Assembly: GCA_035063785.1 (NCBI GenBank)
Contig: JAPSFS010000013.1
Location: 14,681-78,680 of the forward strand
Direction of reading: 5' to 3'
DNA: 64,000 bases
Source of the DNA: Comamonas_C sp026954015
GTDB taxonomy: Bacteria; Pseudomonadota; Gammaproteobacteria; Burkholderiales; Burkholderiaceae_C
The notes under the pieces: generated by a model
Databases searched by the model: none
What the model saw: the letters and a program-made list of their open reading frames with translations, nothing else
What the model was told of the DNA's origin: nothing
Position numbers and translations under genes: made by a program
Shown here: positions 33,352 to 40,654 of the stretch, piece by piece
Layout: each line of letters begins with the position of its first letter
Position numbering within the stretch: position 1 is the first letter of the stretch

Positions 33352-34269
33352 TCAGTGTTCGTCAGGCCAGTACAGCCGCATCGGGTTGTCCACGAGGAGC
33401 TTGCGCTGCAGCTGGGCCGTGGGCGCAATGTGCGGTATGAAATCGACCAGCAGGCCGTCGTCGGGCATGTGGTTCTTCAGATTCGGGTGCGGCCAGTCGG
33501 TGCCCCAGAGCACGCGGTCAGGGAAGCTCTCGACCACCTTGCGCGCGAACGGCACCACGTCGCGGTAGGCGCTCTGCTCGCCGTTCAAGGCAGGTGGGCC
33601 GCTGACCGAAAGCCGCTCGGGGCAGCTCACCTTGCTCCAGACGTTGCCGTGCTCGCGCATGAACTGCAGGAACAGGCCGAACTCGTCGCTGTCCACGCCC
33701 TGCTTCACGTTCGGGCGACCCATGTGGTCGACGACCACGGTGGTCGGCAGGCTCGTGAAGAAGTCCCACAGCTCGGGCAGGTCGACGGCCTCGAAGTAGA
33801 TGACCACATGCCAGCCCAGCGGCTTGATGCGCTCGGCGATCTCCATGAGTTCATCGCGCGGCGTGAAGTCCACCAGGCGCTTGACGAAGTTGAAGCGCAC
33901 GCCGCGCACGCCGGCGGCGTGCAGGGCCTGCAGCTCGGCATCGCTGACGCTGCGGCGGACGGTGGCCACGCCGCGCGCCTTGCCACCGGAGTATTGCAGC
34001 GCATCGACCAGCGCACGGTTGTCCGCGCCGTGGCAGGTGGCCTGCACGATCACGTTGCGCGCGAAACCCAGATGGTCGCGCAGCGCGAAGAGCTGCGCCT
34101 TGCTGGCGTCGCAGGGCGTGTACTTGCGCTCGGGCGCGTAGGGAAACTGGTCGCCCGGGCCGAACACGTGGCAGTGCGCGTCGACGGCGCCCGCGGGCAG
34201 CTGGAAGTGCGGCTTGGACGGCCCCTGGTACCAGTCGAGCCAGCCGGGGGTTTTTTCGAAAATGCTCAT
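33352..34269 (-). CDS. pmdD: 2-pyrone-4,6-dicarboxylate hydrolase
   Basis: A 305-residue amidohydrolase-2 enzyme (LigI/PmdD) that opens the pyrone ring of 2-pyrone-4,6-dicarboxylate to 4-oxalomesaconate. The metal-binding start VDAHCHVFGPGDQFPY and the later WGTDWPHPNLKNHMPDDGLL with catalytic Asp are present. The ATG at 34269 is backed by AAGGAAGG. It sits between a Bug binding-protein gene and pmdA, 12 bp from the latter. Confidence 0.93.
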   Translation of the reverse strand: MSIFEKTPGWLDWYQGPSKPHFQLPAGAVDAHCHVFGPGDQFPYAPERKYTPCDASKAQLFALRDHLGFARNVIVQATCHGADNRALVDALQYSGGKARGVATVRRSVSDAELQALHAAGVRGVRFNFVKRLVDFTPRDELMEIAERIKPLGWHVVIYFEAVDLPELWDFFTSLPTTVVVDHMGRPNVKQGVDSDEFGLFLQFMREHGNVWSKVSCPERLSVSGPPALNGEQSAYRDVVPFARKVVESFPDRVLWGTDWPHPNLKNHMPDDGLLVDFIPHIAPTAQLQRKLLVDNPMRLYWPDEH

Positions 34270-34361
34270 ATCATGCCTTCCTTGCAATGGGCCCGCAGTC
34301 GGTTGGCCTCGGTGCGCCAATCGGCGCTGCGGAGAGGGCCATGGCGCACGCCTGCGTCCGA

Positions 34362-35351
34362 TCAGTTGGGCTTGATGCCGGCTTCGCGCACGAGCTTTTC
34401 GTAGCGCACGCGTTCGGAGTGAATGAGGCTGGCCACCATCTCGATGCTGCCCGGCGCCACCTCGCCGCCCACCTGGGTCATGCGCTCCTGCACTTCCTTC
34501 GTCTGCAGCGCCTTCTGCACCTCGGCATGCAGCTGCGTGACGATCGCCTTGGGCGTGGAGATGGGCGCCATCAGCGCATACCAGACGGACGCCTCGAAGC
34601 CGGGGAAGCCCGACTCGGCGATGGTCGGCGTATCCGGGAAGATGGGACTGCGGCCGACGCTCAACACCGCCAGCACCTTGAGCTTGCCGCTCTTGACGTG
34701 GGGTGCGACCTCCAGCGCGTTCATCGCCGCCAGCGGCACCTGGCCCCCTATGGTGTCCGTGAGCGCCTGCGCGCCGCCGCGGTAGGGAACGTGCTGCAGC
34801 TCGATGCCGACCGCGCGTTCGAAGAGCTCCATCGCCATATGCGGCGTCGCGCCGTTGCCCGGTGATGCGAAAGCGATGGAACGGGGATTGGCCTTTGCTG
34901 CCTGGATGAGGTCCTTGATGCTGCCGTAGGGTGCATTGGCATTCGCGGCAATCACCACCGGCACGCGGCCGATCAGCGCGACCGGCGCCAGATCGCGTTC
35001 TGCGTCGAACGGCGCCGGCTGATACAACGACATGTTGGCGGCCAGAGCATTCGCGGCCATCAGCAGGGTGTAGCCGTCGCCAGGCGCGTCGATGGCGGCC
35101 TTGATCGCGATGTTGCTGCCCGCGCCGGGCTTGTTCTCGATGATGAACGCCTGCCCCATGGAACGCGACAGTGCCTGTCCCACCGTTCGCGCCACGGCGT
35201 CCACGGCGCCTCCCGCCGAATAACCCACGTACATGTGGACGGGCTTGGCCGGATACGCCTGAGCGCGGGCGAGACCGCCCAGACCGGCGAGCGCCGTGGG
35301 GATCGAGAGTGCGAGCATGCGCCGCGTGCGGCTGATGGAGGTGTGTTGCAT
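34362..35351 (-). CDS. Bug/TctC-family binding protein inside the pmd operon
   Basis: A 329-residue periplasmic receptor with a signal peptide (RRMLALSIPTALAGLGGLARA) cleaved before QAYPAKPVHMYVGYSAGG. The NKPGAGSNIAIKAAID loop and VPYRGGAQALTDTIGGQV are diagnostic. It lies between pmdF and pmdD, where the pmd operon I know from Comamonas has no such gene. It may bind protocatechuate or a pathway dicarboxylate. No TctAB genes are present in the window. Confidence 0.87.
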   Translation of the reverse strand: MQHTSISRTRRMLALSIPTALAGLGGLARAQAYPAKPVHMYVGYSAGGAVDAVARTVGQALSRSMGQAFIIENKPGAGSNIAIKAAIDAPGDGYTLLMAANALAANMSLYQPAPFDAERDLAPVALIGRVPVVIAANANAPYGSIKDLIQAAKANPRSIAFASPGNGATPHMAMELFERAVGIELQHVPYRGGAQALTDTIGGQVPLAAMNALEVAPHVKSGKLKVLAVLSVGRSPIFPDTPTIAESGFPGFEASVWYALMAPISTPKAIVTQLHAEVQKALQTKEVQERMTQVGGEVAPGSIEMVASLIHSERVRYEKLVREAGIKPN

Positions 35352-35368
35352 TTCCTATCCTCGCGGAA

Positions 35369-36052
35369 TCAATCGATGTAACGCAGCCCGGCCTTGGCCA
35401 GGTTCTCGCGCATCTTGTAGTAGTCCAGGCCCAGCGTGCCGCTGGCGAAGATTTCGCGCTTGCCGCTTTCGTTGGCTTCGCGCTTTTGCGCGGCGGCCAG
35501 CGCGGCGGCGGCCTTCTCGCGCGGCACGCAGACGATGCCGTCGTCGTCGGCCACGATCACGTCGCCCGGGCGCACCCACATGCCGGCGCAGACCACGGGG
35601 ATGTTGACCGAGCCCGGCGTGGCCTTGATCGTGCCCTTGGCCGAGATCGCCTTGCTCCAGACGGGGAAGTCCATCTCCTTGAGCGTCTTCACGTCGCGCA
35701 CCCCGGCGTCGATGATGAGCGCGCGCGCGCCCCGCGCCTTGAAGCTGGTGGCGAGCAGGTCGCCGAAGTAGCCGTCGGTGCATTCGCTGGTGACGGCGGC
35801 GACGACGATGTCGCCCGGGCGGATCTGCTCGGCCGCGACGTGCATCATCCAGTTGTCACCGGGCTGCAGCAGCACGGTGACGGCCGTGCCCGAGACCTGC
35901 GCGCCTGGGTAGATGGGGCGCATGTAGGGCTTGAGCAGCCCCACGCGGCCCAGGGCCTCGTGCACCGTGGCGGCGCCGTAGTGCGCCAGCGCGTCGGCCG
36001 TCGCGCGGTCGGCGCGCTCGATGTTGCGGTAGACCACTCCCAGTTCGTACAT
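35369..36052 (-). CDS. pmdF: 4-carboxy-4-hydroxy-2-oxoadipate aldolase / oxaloacetate decarboxylase
   Basis: A 227-residue metal-dependent class II aldolase of the RraA/HMG-aldolase fold (LigK/PmdF). It splits 4-carboxy-4-hydroxy-2-oxoadipate into pyruvate and oxaloacetate, the last step of protocatechuate 4,5-cleavage. Typical segments are HEALGRVGLLKPYMRPIYPG, LIIDAGVRDVKTLKEMDFPVW and VRPGDVIVADDDGIVCVPRE. It is separated from pmdE by 81 bp holding a dispersed repeat. Confidence 0.92.
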   Translation of the reverse strand: MYELGVVYRNIERADRATADALAHYGAATVHEALGRVGLLKPYMRPIYPGAQVSGTAVTVLLQPGDNWMMHVAAEQIRPGDIVVAAVTSECTDGYFGDLLATSFKARGARALIIDAGVRDVKTLKEMDFPVWSKAISAKGTIKATPGSVNIPVVCAGMWVRPGDVIVADDDGIVCVPREKAAAALAAAQKREANESGKREIFASGTLGLDYYKMRENLAKAGLRYID

Positions 36053-36070
36053 CGTTCACTCCATTACACG

Positions 36071-36120
36071 TTTGATAGCTGCCCGCGCTTGTCTGGCAAG
36101 CGCTGGGAGCCCTGTTTGAC
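36071..36120 (+). repeat. Dispersed ATAGCTG repeat between pmdF and pmdE
   Basis: TTTGATAGCTGCCCGCGCTT, then GTCTGGCAAGCGCTGGGAGCCCTGTTTGAC. This is the best-preserved copy in the window, with the two CGCTTG/CAAGCG half-sites able to form a hairpin. Confidence 0.8.
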
Positions 36121-36133
36121 CCATATATTGCGG

Positions 36134-37162
36134 CTACAGCCCGCGCGCCTTCAGGCGCGCATCCAGCCGCGTGAACACGCGCCGCGCGTTGCCTTCGTAG
36201 ACCTGGTGCTTCTCGTCGGCCGTGAGGTTCTGCGTCGCCTCGACGTAGCGCTTGGTGTCGTCGTAGTAGTGGCCGGATTGCGGGTCGATGCCGCGCACCG
36301 CACCGATCATTTCGCTCGCGAACAGGATGTTCTTGACCGGGATCACCTCGGTCAGCAGATTGATGCCCGGCTGGTGGTAGACGCAGGTATCGAAGTAGAG
36401 GTTGTTCAGCAGGTGCGTATCCAGGAGCGGCTTCTTCAGCTCCTGCGCCAGGCCCCGGTAGCGGCCCCAGTGGTAGGGCGCCGCGCCGCCGCCGTGCGGG
36501 ATCAGGAACTTGAGCGTGGGGAAGTCCTTGAACAGGTCGCCCTGGATGAGCTGCATCACCGCCGTGGTGTCGGCGTTGATGTAGTGCGCGCCGGTGGTGT
36601 GAAAGCACGCGTTGCACGACGTAGACACGTGGATCATCGCGGGGATGTCGTACTCCACCATCTTCTCGTAGATCGGGTACCACGCGCGGTCGGTGAGCGG
36701 CGGGCTGGTCCAGTGCCCGCCCGAGGGGTCGGGGTTGAGGTTGATGCCGACCGCACCGTACTCTTTCACGCACTTTTCGAGCTCAGGGATGCAGGTGGCC
36801 GGGTCGACGCCGGGCGACTGCGGCAGCATCGCGGCGGGCACGAAGTGGTCGGGAAACAGCTCGCTCACGCGGTGGCACAGCTCGTTGCAGATCGCGGCCC
36901 AGGTGCTCGAGGTCTCGAAGTTGCCGATGTGGTGCGCCATGAAGCTCGCGCGCGGGCTGAAGATGGTCAGGTCCGAACCGCGCTCCTTCATCAGCCGCAG
37001 CTGGTTCTTCTCGATGCTCTCGCGGATGTCGTCGTCGCTGATCTTCAGCTCCGACACCTTGGGCTGCAGGCTCGGGTCCTTCAGCGCCGCGATCTGCCGG
37101 TTGCGCCACTCGCCCAGCGCCGCGGGCGCGGTGGTGTAGTGGCCGTGTACGTCGATGATCAT
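36134..37162 (-). CDS. pmdE: 4-oxalomesaconate hydratase
   Basis: A 342-residue amidohydrolase-2-family hydratase (LigJ/PmdE) that adds water to 4-oxalomesaconate to give 4-carboxy-4-hydroxy-2-oxoadipate. Metal-binding IIDVHGHYTTAP opens the protein; FLIPHGGGAAPYHWGRYRG and NILFASEMIGAVRGIDPQ follow. The ATG at 37162 places the metal motif at residues 2-8, as in homologues; the long in-frame extension upstream is rejected. The pmdE-F-D-A-B-C order agrees with Comamonas. Confidence 0.92.
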   Translation of the reverse strand: MIIDVHGHYTTAPAALGEWRNRQIAALKDPSLQPKVSELKISDDDIRESIEKNQLRLMKERGSDLTIFSPRASFMAHHIGNFETSSTWAAICNELCHRVSELFPDHFVPAAMLPQSPGVDPATCIPELEKCVKEYGAVGINLNPDPSGGHWTSPPLTDRAWYPIYEKMVEYDIPAMIHVSTSCNACFHTTGAHYINADTTAVMQLIQGDLFKDFPTLKFLIPHGGGAAPYHWGRYRGLAQELKKPLLDTHLLNNLYFDTCVYHQPGINLLTEVIPVKNILFASEMIGAVRGIDPQSGHYYDDTKRYVEATQNLTADEKHQVYEGNARRVFTRLDARLKARGL

Positions 37163-37184
37163 GAATGCATCCTTTCTTTCATAC

Positions 37185-37886
37185 TCACAGCGGCTGCATG
37201 CCGTGGTGGCGCTTGGCCGCCGTGGCCTGCGGGCCGGCGAGGAAGGCCAGAAACCCCTGCGCCGCTTCGGCATCGCGGCAACCCGCCACCAGCGCGCCGG
37301 AAAACACCGTGTCGATCGCGACCGCCGGCGGCAGCTCGCCCACGACGGTGATGCCCGGCACATGCAGCAATTCACTGAGCTGCTGAAACCCCAGCGCCGC
37401 TTCGCCCTGCGCGACCAGCTGCCCCACCGGAATGCCGGGGCGCGCCTGCACCAGGCGCGCCTGCACCTGCGCCGCGATGCCCCAGCGCGCGAACAGCGCC
37501 AGCAGCGCCTTGCCGCTCGGGCCCGTGGAATAGCCGATGCTCGCCGCCGCCAATACCGCCGCCTGCAGCGCCGCTTCGGTGCCGATATCCGGCAGCGGCG
37601 CCTGCGCGGCAACCGCGACGGCCGTGCTGGAACGCACCCAGTCCACCTTGCTCCCGGCCACCGCGTGGCCGTCGGACTCCAGCCTGTCGATGGCGTCGCT
37701 CGACAGCAGCACCAGGTCGAGCGCTTCGCCCGCCTGCACGCGCCGCGCGGCATCGACGCCGCCGACGGATTCCACTGCCACCGGCCGCCCGCCCTGCTGC
37801 TGCCACGCCGACGCCAGATCCCCAAGCACCGCGCGCGTGGCCATCGAAGAAATGGCGCGCAAGGCGGGGCTGGTGCGGGCGTTCAT
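37185..37886 (-). CDS. ModA-like binding-protein fold without signal peptide
   Basis: A 233-residue protein with the fold of molybdate-type type-II periplasmic binding proteins (AISSMATRAVLGDLASAWQQ, AGEALDLVLLSSDAIDRLE, YSTGPSGKALLALFARWG, DAEAAQGFLAFLAGPQA). Homologues are exported, but here the N-terminus (MNARTSPALRAI) has no hydrophobic core, so the protein should remain in the cytoplasm. It is the first gene of the pmd operon, directly opposite the LysR gene. No other candidate 4-oxalomesaconate tautomerase was seen in the operon. Its role is unknown. Confidence 0.75.
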   Translation of the reverse strand: MNARTSPALRAISSMATRAVLGDLASAWQQQGGRPVAVESVGGVDAARRVQAGEALDLVLLSSDAIDRLESDGHAVAGSKVDWVRSSTAVAVAAQAPLPDIGTEAALQAAVLAAASIGYSTGPSGKALLALFARWGIAAQVQARLVQARPGIPVGQLVAQGEAALGFQQLSELLHVPGITVVGELPPAVAIDTVFSGALVAGCRDAEAAQGFLAFLAGPQATAAKRHHGMQPL

Positions 37887-37936
37887 GGTGATCGGTGGGT
37901 CGCTGCTGCAATTGCGGTCATTGTGGATAACCGAGC

Positions 37937-37996
37937 CAGATCAAACAAGGGCAGACAGCCACTAGCAGGTAGAACAAAATGGCATAACTTGATCTG
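37937..37996. promoter_or_regulatory. Inverted repeat CAGATCAA / TTGATCTG upstream of the LysR gene
   Basis: Perfect 8-bp arms at 37937-37944 and 37989-37996 lie in the 132-bp gap between the pmd operon and the LysR gene. LysR proteins often use two half-sites in such a shared promoter; the wide spacing (44 bp) would need DNA bending. Confidence 0.4.
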
Positions 37997-38018
37997 CGAC
38001 AACGGACTGCCCCTCGCC

Positions 38019-38927
38019 ATGGACTTGAAGCAACTGGAATATTTCGTGCGCGTGGCCGAACTCGGCAGCTTCACCCGCGCCGCACAGGCGCTGGAGGTGG
38101 CGCAGCCCGCGCTCAGCCGCCAGGTGCGCGCGCTGGAGCTGGAGCTGCGCGAGACGCTGCTCACGCGCACAGGCCGCGGCGTGGTGCCCACCGACGCGGG
38201 GCAGCGCCTGCTGGAGCACGGTCACGCCATCCTGCAAGGCGTGGCGGCGGCGCGCGACGATCTGCGCAGCCAGCGCGGCGAGCCGGTGGGCCAGGTGACG
38301 GTGGGCCTGCCTCCGAGCCTGGCGCGGCGCCTCACGCCGCTCCTGATCCGGCGCTTCCAGCGCGAGATGCCCAAGGCCAGACTGCAGATCGTCGAGGCGT
38401 TTTCCGTCACCATCGCCGAGTGGCTGGGCAGCGCGCGCATGGATCTCGGCCTGGTCTATACGCCCGCCAACCACCCGCAAATCGAAGCCGAGCCGGTGCT
38501 GGAGGAACGCCTGTGCCTGATCGGCCCGGCCGGCAGCCTCCCAAACGAGGGCGTGGCCTTCGCCGACCTGGCGCGCTACCCGCTCGTGATGCCCCAACGC
38601 AGCCAGATCTTTCGCAAGCTCATGGAGGCGCAGGCCCTGCTCTCGCACGTGAAGCTCGACGTGGTCTGGGAGGTCTCGAGCGTGCCGGTCATCCTGGATC
38701 TGGTACGCGCCGGCTACGGCTACGCCGCGCTCACCGACAGCGCGCTGCAGGGCCAGGGCGGCGACCGCGGCCTCATCGAGGCACCGATCCACTCCCCGCA
38801 CATCGTGAGCACGCTGTGCGTGGTGCAACCCGCGGGCAAGCGCGCCACCCCGCTCGTGCGGCGCACGGCGCAGTTGCTGCGGCAGGTGAGCCTGCGGGTG
38901 TGCGCTGCGGAAAGCGGAGAGGCTTGA
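38019..38927 (+). CDS. LysR-family regulator, probable activator of the pmd operon
   Basis: A 302-residue LysR regulator. The winged helix-turn-helix (residues 1-60) reads MDLKQLEYFVRVAELGSFTRAAQALEVAQPALSRQVRALE, and a type-II binding-protein effector domain fills about residues 90-295. The closest memory match is the CbbR/NAC-like group. The start at 38019 is fixed by the canonical MDLKQL opening. It diverges from the pmd operon, the classical LysR position, and so probably responds to protocatechuate or a pathway product. Confidence 0.85.
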   Translation: MDLKQLEYFVRVAELGSFTRAAQALEVAQPALSRQVRALELELRETLLTRTGRGVVPTDAGQRLLEHGHAILQGVAAARDDLRSQRGEPVGQVTVGLPPSLARRLTPLLIRRFQREMPKARLQIVEAFSVTIAEWLGSARMDLGLVYTPANHPQIEAEPVLEERLCLIGPAGSLPNEGVAFADLARYPLVMPQRSQIFRKLMEAQALLSHVKLDVVWEVSSVPVILDLVRAGYGYAALTDSALQGQGGDRGLIEAPIHSPHIVSTLCVVQPAGKRATPLVRRTAQLLRQVSLRVCAAESGEA

Positions 38928-38976
38928 GGCGCAATGGGTGGGCCACGTCTACTACCCGTGATCATTTGTTCATCTC

Positions 38977-39005
38977 TTGATAAAACGTGGATTTTTTTGC
39001 ATACT
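38977..39005 (+). promoter_or_regulatory. Sigma-70 promoter of the toxin-antitoxin pair
   Basis: -35 TTGATA (38977-38982), a 17-bp spacer and -10 CATACT (39000-39005). The surrounding bases are A/T-rich against the GC-rich background. Confidence 0.65.
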
Positions 39006-39014
39006 TTTCAAGTA
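39002..39014. promoter_or_regulatory. Operator TACTT-TTC-AAGTA overlapping the antitoxin -10
   Basis: A perfect 5-bp dyad overlaps the -10 box, the position expected for autorepression by an AbrB-type antitoxin. Confidence 0.5.
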
Positions 39015-39037
39015 CGTATTGAACGCAGGAGTACTCC

Positions 39038-39262
39038 ATGAACGCCATCGTTGCCGAGCGGGGCCAGGTCACCATTCCGAAGGCCCTGCGCGACCAGCTC
39101 GGCATCGGCCCCGGCACCGTGCTCGAATTCACCGCTGAGAACGGACGCCTGATCGCCACCAAGCGCGTGGACAATCACCCCGCCTTTCAGCTCCTGGGCA
39201 AGCGCAGCCGCGGCCGCAGCACCGCGCAGGTCATGGACGAGCTGCGGGGTCGGGCGCAATGA
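39038..39262 (+). CDS. AbrB/SpoVT-type antitoxin (VapB-like)
   Basis: A 74-residue DNA-binding antitoxin. The swapped-hairpin AbrB motif occupies the first 45 residues (AERGQVTIPKALRDQLGIGPGTVLEF) and the C-terminal part (KRSRGRSTAQVMDELRGR) should wrap the toxin. The gene is preceded by a GGAG site and the promoter/operator described above. Its stop overlaps the toxin start as ATGA. Confidence 0.85.
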   Translation: MNAIVAERGQVTIPKALRDQLGIGPGTVLEFTAENGRLIATKRVDNHPAFQLLGKRSRGRSTAQVMDELRGRAQ

Positions 39263-39669
39263 TCACCGCCGTCGACACCAACGTCCTCATCGACATCCTC
39301 GAAGGCGATCCCGAATTCGGCGCCGCCTCCGCCGCGGCCTTGGCGCGCGCGGCGCAGGAGGGTGCACTGGTCGCCTGCGAAGCCGTATGGGCCGAGGTCG
39401 CCACGGCCTATGCACCAGCCGAAGACGTGGCCGAGGACCTGCGCACGCTGGGCCTGCGCTTCGCGCCGATGAACGAGGAAGCCGCCCTGCGCGCCGCCCG
39501 GGCCTGGGCGCGCTACCGTCAGGCCGGCGGCACCCGCAGCCGCATCGCGGCGGACTTTCTCATTGGCGCGCACGCCGCCTGCCAGGCCGACCGGCTGCTC
39601 ACCCGCGACGACGGTTTTCACCGCAAGCACTTCACCGGGCTCCAGGTGCAAGCCCCGGCAACCACATGA
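39259..39669 (+). CDS. PIN-domain toxin, VapC family
   Basis: A 136-residue PIN-domain ribonuclease. The acidic active-site residues are in VDTNVLIDILEG (Asp6), the CEAVWAEVA segment (Glu), AADFLIGAHA (Asp) and LTRDDGFHRKHF, which are the four classic VapC positions. It is coupled to the AbrB-type antitoxin. The pair lies between two aromatic-catabolism loci and is intact, so it is probably functional. Confidence 0.87.
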   Translation: MITAVDTNVLIDILEGDPEFGAASAAALARAAQEGALVACEAVWAEVATAYAPAEDVAEDLRTLGLRFAPMNEEAALRAARAWARYRQAGGTRSRIAADFLIGAHAACQADRLLTRDDGFHRKHFTGLQVQAPATT

Positions 39670-39729
39670 CTTCCATGGCGCACAAGCGAGATAGTTTCGA
39701 CATCCACCCGCGCGCGCCTTCGCTGTGCT

Positions 39730-40518
39730 TCACACCAGCGGCCGCAACCCCCGCGCCGCCTCCTGCAGCAGCGGCAGCAACTGCCGCACCAGCTCTTGCG
39801 GCTGCATCCGGTGGGTGGCGGTGACCACATTGAGCGCGGCCAGCGTGTTTCCGCGCATGTCGCGCAGGGGCACCGCGAGCGCCTGGATGCCCAGCTCGTG
39901 CTCCTGCACCGCGAGGCAGTAGTCCTGCCGCCGCACCTCGCCGAGCACCGCGTCCAGCGCGGCGACATCGTTCACCGTGTGCGCCGTCAGCCGCCGCAAT
40001 CCGGTGTTCGCCAGCCAGGCGGCGCGCTCGGCATCGGGCAGCGCGGCGAGCAGCACCCGACCGGTGGAGGTAGCGTGCACCGGCAGGCGCGAGCCCAGGT
40101 GCACGCCGTGCGCAAGCAGCCGGTCGCCGCTTTCGCGCACCGCGCTGCGTGCGACGATCACGACGAAGTCGCCATCACGCACCGCGCACGAAAACGACAG
40201 CCCGGTGCGCGCGGCCAGGCTGTGCAGCTCGGGCTGCACCACGCGCGGCAGCCGGGCGCTGGCCATGTAGGCGCCTGAAAAGCGCAGCACCTTCGGCGCG
40301 AGCCAGTAGTACGCACCGTCGGATTCGAGATAGCCCAGGTGCGTCAGCGTGAGCAGGTGGCGGCGTGCGGCGGCGCGGGTGATGCCGGCGCGCTGCGCGG
40401 CCATGGTCGCGTTCAGGCGCTGGCGCTCGGTGTCGAAGCTTTCGAGCACCGACAGGCCCTTGGCAAGGCCGGCGATGTAGTCGGCATGCGCCAGTCCGGA
40501 AGGGGCAGAGTCGCTCAT
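39730..40518 (-). CDS. pobR: IclR-family regulator of pobA
   Basis: A 262-residue regulator. The N-terminal domain holds ADYIAGLAKGLSVLESF and AAQRAGITRAAARRHLLTLTHLGYLE, the exact layout of PcaR/PcaU/PobR, and the effector domain contains VHLGSRLPVHATSTGRVLLAALPDAERAAWL. The ATG at 40518 is followed on the other strand by pobA, and the start codon abuts the three-repeat operator. It probably activates pobA on sensing 4-hydroxybenzoate and may also sense protocatechuate. Confidence 0.87.
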   Translation of the reverse strand: MSDSAPSGLAHADYIAGLAKGLSVLESFDTERQRLNATMAAQRAGITRAAARRHLLTLTHLGYLESDGAYYWLAPKVLRFSGAYMASARLPRVVQPELHSLAARTGLSFSCAVRDGDFVVIVARSAVRESGDRLLAHGVHLGSRLPVHATSTGRVLLAALPDAERAAWLANTGLRRLTAHTVNDVAALDAVLGEVRRQDYCLAVQEHELGIQALAVPLRDMRGNTLAALNVVTATHRMQPQELVRQLLPLLQEAARGLRPLV

Positions 40519-40558
40519 TTTGCGCGATCACCGAATGATTTGCGCGATCATCGCACAA
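40519..40558. promoter_or_regulatory. Three 10-bp repeats between pobR and pobA, PcaU/PobR-type operator
   Basis: TTTGCGCGAT occurs at 40519-40528 and again at 40539-40548, with a 10-bp gap; an inverted copy CATCGCACAA follows at 40549-40558. One direct copy at 10-bp distance next to a dyad is the arrangement described for Acinetobacter PcaU and PobR. Confidence 0.7.
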
Positions 40559-40654
40559 CACGCGCCGCAGCCGACTGGCCGGCAGGCCACGGAATCATTA
40601 GGCTTGAAGTTTCTCGACCACCGCACCACGGCAGCATCCACGGAGACCCGGCCC

